Source of the DNA: Bacillota bacterium
GTDB lineage: Bacteria; Bacillota; Clostridia; Lachnospirales; Lachnospiraceae
NCBI GenBank assembly: GCA_902363515.1
Contig: CABJAN010000002.1
Span: 62,001 to 126,000 of the forward strand
Reading direction: 5' to 3'
Length of the DNA: 64,000 bases
Shown here: positions 44,763 through 52,265 of the stretch, piece by piece
Position numbering within the stretch: position 1 is the stretch's first letter
Layout: each line of letters begins with the position of its first letter
Translations under genes and position numbers: made by a program
The notes under the pieces: model-generated
Seen by the model: only the letters and a program-made list of their open reading frames with translations
Told to the model about the DNA's origin: nothing
Databases searched by the model: none

Positions 44763-44783
44763 TTTTGTGCATTATGCACAAAA
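44763..44783. promoter_or_regulatory. Perfect 21-bp palindrome upstream of the bacteriocin promoter
   Basis: TTTTGTGCAT-T-ATGCACAAAA, two perfect 10-nt arms around one base, 48 nt upstream of the -35 box. The likely function is an operator, with the element's XRE protein a candidate ligand. Confidence 0.5.
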
Positions 44784-44830
44784 TATGATAGCAACAAAGA
44801 GGTCATATATAAAATAGAAACAAAAATAAC

Positions 44831-44859
44831 TTGACATTTAATGAAATATATGTTATGTT
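44831..44859 (+). promoter_or_regulatory. Promoter of the lactococcin-972-like operon
   Basis: TTGACA (44831-44836), 17-bp spacer, TATGTT (44854-44859), followed by a leader of roughly 60 nt and AAAGGAGG. Confidence 0.7.
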
Positions 44860-44927
44860 GAGGTTAGTAAAAACAGTACGTGACATAAAACTATCAAAAA
44901 GTAAAAAAGAGAAAGGAGGTTTATCGA

Positions 44928-45242
44928 ATGAGAGCAAAGAAGTTGAGAACGAAAGTAGTTGGTCTTGTAGCAGCAGTTATGGTTGTCGGCGCTCCACTTA
45001 CAGCGTGGGCTATTGATGTAGCGGGTGGAGATTTGTACTACAATGGAGGGCAAACAGACACCATTGTATATTCCGAAATTGGGCGTAAAGCAGGTATTAG
45101 TCGCAACTACATGGTAAAGGCAACTGTAAAGGTCGGCGGAGATACATATACCAGTGGATTCAAGTCAAACTACGCTTACAAAGATGCAAAGAGAGTTTGG
45201 TGGGCGAACGAAACATCTTATTATGATTATTATCCATATTAA
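44928..45242 (+). CDS. Lactococcin-972-family prebacteriocin
   Basis: A 104-residue secreted peptide. The Sec signal is MRAKKLRTKVVGLVAAVMVVG...LTAWA with cleavage expected after A28, leaving a 76-residue mature peptide rich in Gly, Tyr, Ser and Thr, without Cys. Landmarks include the GGDLYYNGG start, a YSEIGRKAGISRNYMVKATVKVGG repeat-like middle and an aromatic C-terminus. Lactococcin 972 blocks septum formation by binding lipid II. The identity rests on this pattern plus the diagnostic downstream pair (large membrane protein and ABC ATPase). AAAGGAGG precedes the ATG. Confidence 0.82.
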   Translation: MRAKKLRTKVVGLVAAVMVVGAPLTAWAIDVAGGDLYYNGGQTDTIVYSEIGRKAGISRNYMVKATVKVGGDTYTSGFKSNYAYKDAKRVWWANETSYYDYYPY

Positions 45243-45261
45243 GTAAAATAGTTCAAACACC

Positions 45262-45292
45262 TAGGGCGGGGTTATTTGTCCCGCCCTATTTT
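45262..45292 (+). terminator. Hairpin between bacteriocin and accessory genes (attenuator)
   Basis: TAGGGCGGG / CCCGCCCTA, a 9-bp GC-rich stem followed by TTTTAT, located 20 nt after the bacteriocin stop. It probably keeps accessory gene expression below that of the structural gene. Confidence 0.78.
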
Positions 45293-45323
45293 ATACATTT
45301 CTTCAAAGAAAGGGGCGTATGTT

Positions 45324-47279
45324 ATGAAAAAATTTTTAAAGATTTTTATTTTCCTTGAAGTCATACTCTTTGCATATATTTTTAATACTTCTATTTACAA
45401 CATTTATGAAAAGAATAACATTGCTACTGAGAATTTAAAAGGGTATGTTTTAGAAGAAACATCGCCAGAAATTCTCGACAAATTTTATACAATATTTACA
45501 GAAGAATATTCTCAAAATAAATTAGAACTCATTAACAATACGCTCACTTCCACAGATAAATCTGTTTATGATTTATATTGCTATCCATTAAATGAGTTTA
45601 CACAAAAACAGCCTATATCTTCCTCTATTTTGTTTCAATATCATGAATTGCAAAAGGAAGATTTTTTAGATAGTGTTGGTGTATTCTATACAGATTTACC
45701 AGCTAACACAATTAAAGAGATAGCTTCTCAACTGTCCGTCGCAATAAATAACTTTGAAAATGACGCTATTCCGTATAGTATGGTATTAGAATTGAATCTT
45801 CTGAATTTTGTAATCTTATTTATTGTACTTCAAATCATATACTGTATTTATACGTCTTATAGTTTGAAAAAAATAGGTATTAAAAAAAGCATGGGCTTTT
45901 CTACTATACATATTTTAAAGGAGCAAATTACCAGTGTAATAAAATATTTTGCTGTAATATGTTTAGTATTACTGTTCTTGCTAAATTTATATTACGCATT
46001 AACAAACAGATATGATTTTTCTTATTTAGCAACAAGTGTACTGTTCTTTATTGGTGTTTTAGCTATAAATATACTTTGTGTTTTAATTACAAGTATTTTA
46101 ATTAAGTTTGTTTCTTTAGAGGCAATGATAAAAAATAAGACTTTAAATAGCGGCACAAATATTGTAGTTCAGGCTATAAAAATAATTTTTTCGGTAATAA
46201 TCGCTATCACTATTATTTCATTGCTGAATCAGGGGAACTCATTTAGACAAAGCCAACAAGCTGTTTTAGATTATAAGTATCTGGACGGATATTATACCGC
46301 TAATGGTTTTAATTCATCGGAGTATGATTATGCGTTAGCAAACACAGACATATTAGAAAAATATTCTGAACAAACATTAGAGATGTATAATCATAACCAT
46401 TCACTACTATGTGATTTTAGGACAGACGGTGGTTTGCAGACATCACGCCCCTATTATGAACAACAGCTTGTTATTGCAAATAGAAATTATCTGAATGAAT
46501 TTTCAAATATCCAGCTCAGTGGAAAACCATTGGGAGAAGATATATTTAGTGAACCAACAGTATTAGTTCCACATAAATATAAGAATGATGAAAATTCTAT
46601 TAGCGAATATATTAAGCAAGAATATTTCCGATTGATGAATTACAATCAATTTTATGGAATACCGGGAGAAGAAAAAACTATTGATAAATTTAATGTTGTT
46701 TATATAGACGATGATTCTACGATAAAAGTCAATACAGAAAATGGTTTTTCGGATATGGCTAATCCTGTTATCATTGTTGATACGGGCAATTTTGCAGGAC
46801 TTTACTATTTGGATTCTTTAAATACAAGGTGTTTATTTTTTCAAATGGAGTCAAGAGAAGATTTTTCTTCTTTGTTATCAGAATATGATTTAGAGCAATT
46901 AGTTACAGCTGGAACATTACTTACACCTTATTTAATGCAACTTGAAAATGTGACATTCGTTCTTAAAACACTCACTATGTTTACGATTGTCTTTATAGTG
47001 TCTTTACTGTTTATTTTGTATATTTCAAATTATGTGGACATTTTTGTAAATCGAAAGAGATATGCGGCAAAAGAGATTTTAGGATTCTCTCATTTTAGGA
47101 CACTGAAAAATCGGTATATTTTTTGGGGAATCGAAATAATTATATCAGGCGTATTAACTGCTATAAATTATTATTTTGCTTGCCTTTTTGCGATTATACT
47201 TATTGACTACATATTCTGCGAATTGCTTTATAGAATTTATATCTCAAACGCTTTATATGAGATTGAAAAGGGGGCATAA
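45324..47279 (+). CDS. Bacteriocin-associated integral membrane protein (lactococcin 972 accessory/immunity)
   Basis: A 651-residue membrane protein: N-terminal signal-like segment (about 5-22), an extracellular domain to about 165, four membrane segments at about 165-325, a second extracellular domain (about 330-550), and three to four C-terminal segments. The FtsX-like permease plan and length match the family annotated as 'bacteriocin-associated integral membrane protein' beside lactococcin-972 genes. The ATG at 45324 (MKKFLKIF) is chosen. With the ATPase it likely forms an exporter or immunity transporter. Very AT-rich, unlike the upstream integrase region, so the cargo may have a separate origin. 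Confidence 0.82.
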   Translation: MKKFLKIFIFLEVILFAYIFNTSIYNIYEKNNIATENLKGYVLEETSPEILDKFYTIFTEEYSQNKLELINNTLTSTDKSVYDLYCYPLNEFTQKQPISSSILFQYHELQKEDFLDSVGVFYTDLPANTIKEIASQLSVAINNFENDAIPYSMVLELNLLNFVILFIVLQIIYCIYTSYSLKKIGIKKSMGFSTIHILKEQITSVIKYFAVICLVLLFLLNLYYALTNRYDFSYLATSVLFFIGVLAINILCVLITSILIKFVSLEAMIKNKTLNSGTNIVVQAIKIIFSVIIAITIISLLNQGNSFRQSQQAVLDYKYLDGYYTANGFNSSEYDYALANTDILEKYSEQTLEMYNHNHSLLCDFRTDGGLQTSRPYYEQQLVIANRNYLNEFSNIQLSGKPLGEDIFSEPTVLVPHKYKNDENSISEYIKQEYFRLMNYNQFYGIPGEEKTIDKFNVVYIDDDSTIKVNTENGFSDMANPVIIVDTGNFAGLYYLDSLNTRCLFFQMESREDFSSLLSEYDLEQLVTAGTLLTPYLMQLENVTFVLKTLTMFTIVFIVSLLFILYISNYVDIFVNRKRYAAKEILGFSHFRTLKNRYIFWGIEIIISGVLTAINYYFACLFAIILIDYIFCELLYRIYISNALYEIEKGA

Positions 47280-47281
47280 GT

Positions 47282-47932
47282 ATGTCATTGATTACATTAA
47301 AGAACGTCAAAAAAGAATATGGGAAAAATCAGGTTCTATTTGAAAATTTATCTTTAGAAATAGAAAAAGGCGAATTTGTGGGGCTTGTAGGGAAAAGCGG
47401 GGCAGGTAAAACGACACTTTTAAATATAATAGGATTGATTACTGATATATCCGAGGGAACAATCACTATTGATAGTCATAAAAATTTGTCCATGAACGGT
47501 AAAAATGCTATGATTTTGAGAAGATATACAATAGGCTATCTATTTCAAAATTATGGACTAATAGAAGATGAAAGCGTGTTGTGGAATTTAAAATTAGCTC
47601 TTGAATATAAAAAAGTAAAAAAAGAAGAAAAACTGAAACTAATCAATAAGTATTTAAAGCAATTTGAGCTAAGTGACATGCTTAACAAAAAAGTATATCA
47701 GTTAAGCGGTGGAGAGCAACAGCGAATTGCAATTATTAAATTGATTTTGCAAGGAAGTCAGATTATATTAGCTGATGAACCAACTTCTGGACTTGATAAA
47801 GAGAACGAATTGATAGTGATGAAACTTTTGAAAGAATTAAATGAAAAGGGCATTACTATAATCATGGTCACTCACAACATGAATTTGTGCGATTGTTTTT
47901 CCAGAGTTATAAATGTAGAAAACTTTAGATAG
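47282..47932 (+). CDS. Bacteriocin ABC transporter ATP-binding protein (lactococcin 972 group)
   Basis: A 216-residue ATPase: Walker A GKSGAGKTT, Q-loop FQNYGLIED, signature LSGGEQQRIAIIKLI, Walker B IILADEPTSGLDKE, H-loop MVTHNM. AAAAGGGGG lies ahead of the ATG, only 2 nt after the membrane protein stop. Last gene of the operon, followed by a terminator. It energises the partner membrane protein for peptide export or self-protection. Confidence 0.9.
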   Translation: MSLITLKNVKKEYGKNQVLFENLSLEIEKGEFVGLVGKSGAGKTTLLNIIGLITDISEGTITIDSHKNLSMNGKNAMILRRYTIGYLFQNYGLIEDESVLWNLKLALEYKKVKKEEKLKLINKYLKQFELSDMLNKKVYQLSGGEQQRIAIIKLILQGSQIILADEPTSGLDKENELIVMKLLKELNEKGITIIMVTHNMNLCDCFSRVINVENFR

Positions 47933-47938
47933 TTTGTT

Positions 47939-47986
47939 AAAGGGAGATACGCGGTTTTATTATACGTGCAATCTCCCTTTATATTT
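47939..47986 (+). terminator. Terminator of the bacteriocin operon
   Basis: AAAGGGAGAT pairs with ATCTCCCTTT, followed by ATATTTCG. Directly after the ATPase stop and before the right-end repeats. Confidence 0.7.
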
Positions 47987-48012
47987 CGTCATATCAAGAC
48001 TCATATTCAATT

Positions 48013-48031
48013 ATGGTAAATTCGTGGTAAA
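48013..48031. repeat. Right-end integrase arm-type repeats
   Basis: ATGGTAAA (48013-48020) and GTGGTAAA (48024-48031), 11 bp apart, in the same orientation as the left-end copies. Confidence 0.5.
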
Positions 48032-48095
48032 ACACTTATTTTTTCAAGTGATGAACAGCCCTTAAATGCTGTATTTATGCGGATAATCGGATTTT

Positions 48096-48215
48096 CTATA
48101 TCAAGTTAAAGTAAATGGTTTTCTTGGTTTTTGAAGTTTTTACATATCCTATCCAGGCTGGACCATCATCCGAATAGCCAGTTTTTAGTTCTATGTACAT
48201 GAAATCTCTAATCAT
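48096..48215 (-). pseudogene. N-terminal half of the host gene split by the integrative element
   Basis: ATG at 48215 with GGAGGT 6 nt upstream opens MIRDFMYIELKTGYSDDGPA, WIGYVKTSKTKKTIYFN, then LI and a TAG that lies in element sequence. Joined to the piece at 40400-40672 it gives one protein of about 125 residues (YFN-DHAFQKY...). Host homology ends near 48106. Confidence 0.78.
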
Positions 48216-48239
48216 TTCTATACCTCCCAATTTCGATTT

Positions 48240-48740
48240 TTACCGTTTAATATTGTCATTTTTTTCATATGGAATCGGTCTCCCATATGCTTTATGTAAT
48301 TGCCCGATTTTATCACCGATCATGTCATATAAATTGTCATCCACATAAGCCATTTTCTCAGGAGAAAATACACTTTTTCCACGATTGAATTTTTGAGCAT
48401 AGCTTCCACATTCTTTTATATAAGACATGATTGCTGTTATTTCTCTCTTTTCCGGTTCTGTAAATATAGATTGTTCACATAAACTTTTGCTGATAAAATC
48501 GCAAAAATAAGAATAATCCTCATCCCAGTTTCTGTTTCCATTATCTTGCGCTTCATAACGGAGTTTTTCTATTTCTCTTAATAATTCTCCCTGTAAATTT
48601 TCTGCCCGTCCCTCTTTAGGCACATAATTTTTCCATATCTCTTTACATTCATGGAAATACTTCTGTTTATAATCTTTTGCTATAATTTCTTTTATTTTCA
48701 GCTCATTGTTTTTCTTTCTGAAATTGTCAAAAATCCCCAT
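48240..48740 (-). CDS. Small cytosolic protein, immunity-like (MGIFDNF type)
   Basis: A 166-residue charged helical protein starting MGIFDNFRKKNNELKIKEI. AGGGAGG lies ahead of the ATG. It shares the MG(I/L)FD start with genes at 34385 and 37963. The rest (YSYFCDFISKSLCEQSIF...KIGQLHKAYGRPIPYE) has no recognised domain; the closing KAYGRPIP resembles KEYNRPMPTE of the protein at 34385. It lay directly upstream of the split gene before insertion. Confidence 0.6.
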   Translation of the reverse strand: MGIFDNFRKKNNELKIKEIIAKDYKQKYFHECKEIWKNYVPKEGRAENLQGELLREIEKLRYEAQDNGNRNWDEDYSYFCDFISKSLCEQSIFTEPEKREITAIMSYIKECGSYAQKFNRGKSVFSPEKMAYVDDNLYDMIGDKIGQLHKAYGRPIPYEKNDNIKR

Positions 48741-48815
48741 AACATATCCCTCCCTAAGTCAACGCATCCAGAAAATCAGCTAGTGTGCCTGTAAAACCGC
48801 CAAACCAGGTGAAAC

Positions 48816-49409
48816 TTAATCGGTCTGTAGATATTTTTTTACTTTTGCCGCCTCCATAAATTCTCCATAATGGAAAAAGATAATCCCAATAATTCCACCT
48901 AAGAAAACCAGAAATACTCCTGTAAGGTGTGTGGTTTTTATGGTAAGAAACACCTCCATAAGAAAAACTAACAGACCTATCAAAACAATAAATCCCAATG
49001 CTCTTCGATTCCATTTCCCCAGAGTGTGGAGCTTTAATATCTCTTCTTTTTCCATAGAGATTCCAATGGTGTGCTCCTCTATGTATTGATACTTTTCTAT
49101 AAATGATTGTTTCACTTTTTTATTGACTAAAACCAAGCCTCCAATTACCAGAAACAGCAATAGCATCCTGGCACTTATAGGTAATAATACACGTTGCAAT
49201 ACCTGCTCTAAAAGTGTTGCCAAGATTCCGCCTGAGAGGAAAAGCCATGGGATCCCTTTTGTGTTTTGCTTTGCATAATATGCCGAAAGACAGATTTTAT
49301 ATACTTTTTGAGATTGCAAATCAAAATAAAATTCCTCTGTGTTCCTGCCGTTATTTTGATAACATAATTTCACCATAGGATTCTCCTCATACAACAACCA
49401 GTTCTTCAT
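48816..49409 (-). CDS. Membrane protein of unknown function
   Basis: A 197-residue protein: a cytosolic N-terminal strand-rich segment (WLLYEENPMVKLCYQN...EFYFDLQSQKVYKICLSAYY), then two membrane segments (about 53-95), a short loop and two more (about 138-185). Typical of four-segment proteins found in immunity islands, but unassigned. Only a weak ribosome site (AGGTGATG) is seen. Confidence 0.6.
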   Translation of the reverse strand: MKNWLLYEENPMVKLCYQNNGRNTEEFYFDLQSQKVYKICLSAYYAKQNTKGIPWLFLSGGILATLLEQVLQRVLLPISARMLLLFLVIGGLVLVNKKVKQSFIEKYQYIEEHTIGISMEKEEILKLHTLGKWNRRALGFIVLIGLLVFLMEVFLTIKTTHLTGVFLVFLGGIIGIIFFHYGEFMEAAKVKKYLQTD

Positions 49410-49520
49410 ACATCACCTGTTTAATCGAATCATCTTATTTTGTTAATATTTTATAATAGGATTATACATGACCGCCCCCTTCTTGTATATATTTTTTTAC
49501 GCAAGTTATAAAATGACGCA

Positions 49521-49577
49521 AAAAAAGACGCATTCCTTTGAAATTCTAAGATTTCATTTAGGAAATACGTCTTTTTT
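49521..49577. terminator. Bidirectional terminator
   Basis: AAAAAAGACG-ATTCCT pairs with AGGAAAT-CGTCTTTTTT; both strands have a run of at least six T after the stem. It ends the MMPL operon and separates it from the immunity-like island. Confidence 0.78.
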
Positions 49578-49589
49578 GTATGATTTTAC

Positions 49590-52265
49590 TTACTGAATGC
49601 CTTCTGTTTCAATAATAAATTTCACATTGCCCTCCATGTTATCTGCTTTTCCTGCATATGAATCATAGCTGCAGGTTTCGGAGGTGAGCGCATCTACTCT
49701 GTCCAAAATGGTTCCCAGAAGGTCTTCGGCTGTTTCCTGTAATTTTTTAATTCCTTCTTCGTTAAATTCTACGGTTCCATCCTTGAGCTGAAGCGCTCCA
49801 TCCTGCAATGCAGAGATACCGGCTTTTACTTCACCGCTGGCAGACTGTAGTGTTCCAGCGCCGGATACCAGCTGGTCGGTTCCCCCAAGAAGTGAGGACG
49901 CGCCCTGTCGTAAAGCATTGCTGTTTGCTGACAATGCTGCAGAACCATTTGAGAGTTCTCCTCCCAGGGCAGTCAGCCCGCTGCTAAGCTGTGTTGTTCC
50001 GCCGGACAAAGTATTAACGCCTTCTACAAGAGTCGGTGTGTTTGCTTTTAACATCTCCACGCCTTGTAACAGAGACGGATTTGCCTGTGACAATTCCTGG
50101 ATGCCAGAAGTCAGGGCTTTGATTCCTGCAACCGCTTCCGGAAGACTGTCGGTTGCCTGGTTTAAGGTTCCCACCTGGGAAGAAAGTGTTCCCATAGCTT
50201 TATTTAGTCCTTGCATACCTGTATTTAATTTAGCAACAGCCTCTTTCAGGGTTTCCATTGGTTTCTCTGGTATGGATTGAGATGCAAGCTGATTTAACTG
50301 TTCATTCATGGCTTCGATCTTGGGTCCAAAAGCATTTACCGCTGTCTCCAGGGAGGCAAACTGGGTCTGCATACCGGAAACCATAGACTGAAGCTGGCTA
50401 AAATCAGGTGTTGGAATCTCTGTATTCACAGATGGCGTTTCTACAGGACTCAGGGCGTTTAAACTTCCGGTATCTACTTTTGCTCCTGAAAGCGTTGCAA
50501 TGGTTGCCTGGAGAGCGCTGGCTGTTTCTGTATCACCCTGGGCATTTGCTTTGGCAATCTGTGTATTTAACTGGGCAATAGCAGCGTCTACCTGGCTGTT
50601 TGCTGCCTGTGCGCTTCCTTTTACGCTTTCTATCTGCGCATTTTTGTCTGCAACCTGGCTATTCACCTGATCAGTCACATTCTGGGCTGCTTCCTGTGCC
50701 GCATTTTGACACATAGTCTTCATATTTTCTAATTGTCCTGTAAGATTTTGAAGCGCTTCCATCATCTGCGTGCCCGTACTCATCATTGCTTTTACAGGTT
50801 CCAGAATTTGAGCCTGTACTTCCTGTGCCAGACTTCCCGCCTGAGCTGTGAGGTTTTTCCCAGCTTCTGTCATGGCATCCACCTGATTCATCAGCTTGCT
50901 CATCTCATCTAAGGTATCATTTAATTTCTGAGTTCCCTGGGCAAGTGCCTGAGATGCGGCATACAGATCCTGTGAAGAATCTCCCTGTCCATCTACTGCC
51001 TGGTTCAAAGCCGTAATCGCTTCTTTGATTTCCGTTAATCCACTCTCCAGTTCTGTAAGCTGTCCTGTCCCGCTTGCAATCTGTTCCTCACCTTTTATGT
51101 AAGAAGTAATGCCGTCTGCCAGGGCAATGCTGCCTGTAGTATAGTCTTCCACACCTTTTACTACCTTATTCACGCCATTGACATACTCTGTAACCTGGCC
51201 GTTTAAGGCCCCGTCTTTTCCCATATACTGCTGAATTCCAGCGTTTAAGGTATCTGCGCCTTCTGTGTAGCTGTTAATACCTCCGGCAAGTTCAGAAACA
51301 CCGCTTTTCAATACATCTATGCCGCTTTTTAAAGTTGCAATTCCTGTGTCAAACTCCTGATAGCTGGAACCAAGGGTGTCTGCGCCTTTGGAAAGTTCCG
51401 AAGAGCCATCTACTAATTGCAGAGCTGCATCTTCTAAATCATCCAGCGCATTCATAACAGAGTCCAGATCTTCTGTATCATCCAGATTCAAATCTTCTAA
51501 CAGGTCTGAAAGCGCTACGGTAAAGGTTGGATCCATGGTAAAATCCGTTACATCTGCTGTAATTTCCAGACTTTCCGGCAAGGTAATATCTTTTACTGCA
51601 GAAGAAGCATCTTCCTGGTCAAGTCCCAGGCTTTCTTTTAATCCGGGCATTCCAACTCCCAGAACAATATTTCTCTCACCATCTGAAATTACTTTTCCAT
51701 TATCAATCACCACATTGGAGAAATTTTCTTCCGGAAGAATCAGCCCTGTAACCATAACAAAAGGACTGTAGATTTCTTCTTTTTTTCCGTCAATTATTGC
51801 TTCCTGTTTTGCTTTGTTATCATAGTCGATTTTTATTTTCAGTTTTCCGCTTTTACCTTTTAAATTTTCCGGCTGGATTTCTGCCCCGTCCAGAAAATAG
51901 GTGAATTTCACAGAAACAGGAAGTTCTTTTTGACTGGTTCCCTGATAGTAAATGTCTTTGCCATCGGTCTGCCAGGTCACATTGTCATCTGCATGTTCAA
52001 AGGTTTCTTCCCCTTTTACATTCTTGATTCCTTCCAGTACGGACTGATCCTTTACCACTGCTTCTGTCCCTGCATTTTTCAGCCAGTCGGATACTGTAAT
52101 CTGGTTTTCCTTACCTGTTGCATCTGCATTGACATAAACGGTTTCTTCTTTTGATACAGGAGCGCTTCCCTCTGCGGCGTACACTGGCATAGTTCCCATC
52201 ATACCTGCCATTCCAACAGCAACACCTGCCATCCATTTTTTTCCAAGTTTTTTATTTCTGTTCAT
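49590..52265 (-). CDS. Large secreted heptad-repeat protein coupled to an MMPL transporter (YhgE-like)
   Basis: A 891-residue exported protein. Signal peptide WMAGVAVGMAGMMGTMPVYA is cleaved at about residue 30; an N-terminal domain to about 270 contains strand-rich IKIDYDNKAKQEA and DFTMDPTFTVALSDLLEDL; the rest is made of repeats like L-SG---L--G---L--GA--L--G, typical of YhgE/Pip-type proteins and of coiled-coil periplasmic-like adaptors. No C-terminal membrane segment is evident. The ATG overlaps the MMPL stop by 14 nt. It is probably an extracytoplasmic partner of the transporter, bridging to the wall; the substrate is unknown. Confidence 0.72.
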   Translation of the reverse strand: MNRNKKLGKKWMAGVAVGMAGMMGTMPVYAAEGSAPVSKEETVYVNADATGKENQITVSDWLKNAGTEAVVKDQSVLEGIKNVKGEETFEHADDNVTWQTDGKDIYYQGTSQKELPVSVKFTYFLDGAEIQPENLKGKSGKLKIKIDYDNKAKQEAIIDGKKEEIYSPFVMVTGLILPEENFSNVVIDNGKVISDGERNIVLGVGMPGLKESLGLDQEDASSAVKDITLPESLEITADVTDFTMDPTFTVALSDLLEDLNLDDTEDLDSVMNALDDLEDAALQLVDGSSELSKGADTLGSSYQEFDTGIATLKSGIDVLKSGVSELAGGINSYTEGADTLNAGIQQYMGKDGALNGQVTEYVNGVNKVVKGVEDYTTGSIALADGITSYIKGEEQIASGTGQLTELESGLTEIKEAITALNQAVDGQGDSSQDLYAASQALAQGTQKLNDTLDEMSKLMNQVDAMTEAGKNLTAQAGSLAQEVQAQILEPVKAMMSTGTQMMEALQNLTGQLENMKTMCQNAAQEAAQNVTDQVNSQVADKNAQIESVKGSAQAANSQVDAAIAQLNTQIAKANAQGDTETASALQATIATLSGAKVDTGSLNALSPVETPSVNTEIPTPDFSQLQSMVSGMQTQFASLETAVNAFGPKIEAMNEQLNQLASQSIPEKPMETLKEAVAKLNTGMQGLNKAMGTLSSQVGTLNQATDSLPEAVAGIKALTSGIQELSQANPSLLQGVEMLKANTPTLVEGVNTLSGGTTQLSSGLTALGGELSNGSAALSANSNALRQGASSLLGGTDQLVSGAGTLQSASGEVKAGISALQDGALQLKDGTVEFNEEGIKKLQETAEDLLGTILDRVDALTSETCSYDSYAGKADNMEGNVKFIIETEGIQ

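Larger units (their letters stand above)
44517..44927. other. Intergenic region: terminator, palindrome and bacteriocin promoter
   Basis: 411 nt without a gene. It holds the XRE terminator (44549-44620), the 21-bp palindrome (44763-44783) and the promoter (44831-44859). Confidence 0.7.
40673..48105. mobile_element. Tn916-type integrative (mobilizable) element carrying a lactococcin-972-like operon
   Basis: About 7.4 kb bounded by the two halves of one host gene (40400-40672 and 48106-48215). It carries int, xis, a MobT/Rep-like gene, a nested palindrome, an XRE regulator and a bacteriocin operon. There are no type IV secretion or coupling-protein genes, so it could only be mobilised by another element. 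Near both ends are GTGGTAAA repeats (40769, 40833; 48013, 48024), probably integrase arm sites. The exact ends are uncertain by a few nt because Tn916-type integration leaves non-identical coupling sequences. Confidence 0.82.

Noticed and set aside
48754-49014. 86-residue minus-strand frame next to the membrane protein gene
   Set aside because: It overlaps 48816-49409 in another frame, lacks a good ribosome site, and its composition is that of a shadow frame.
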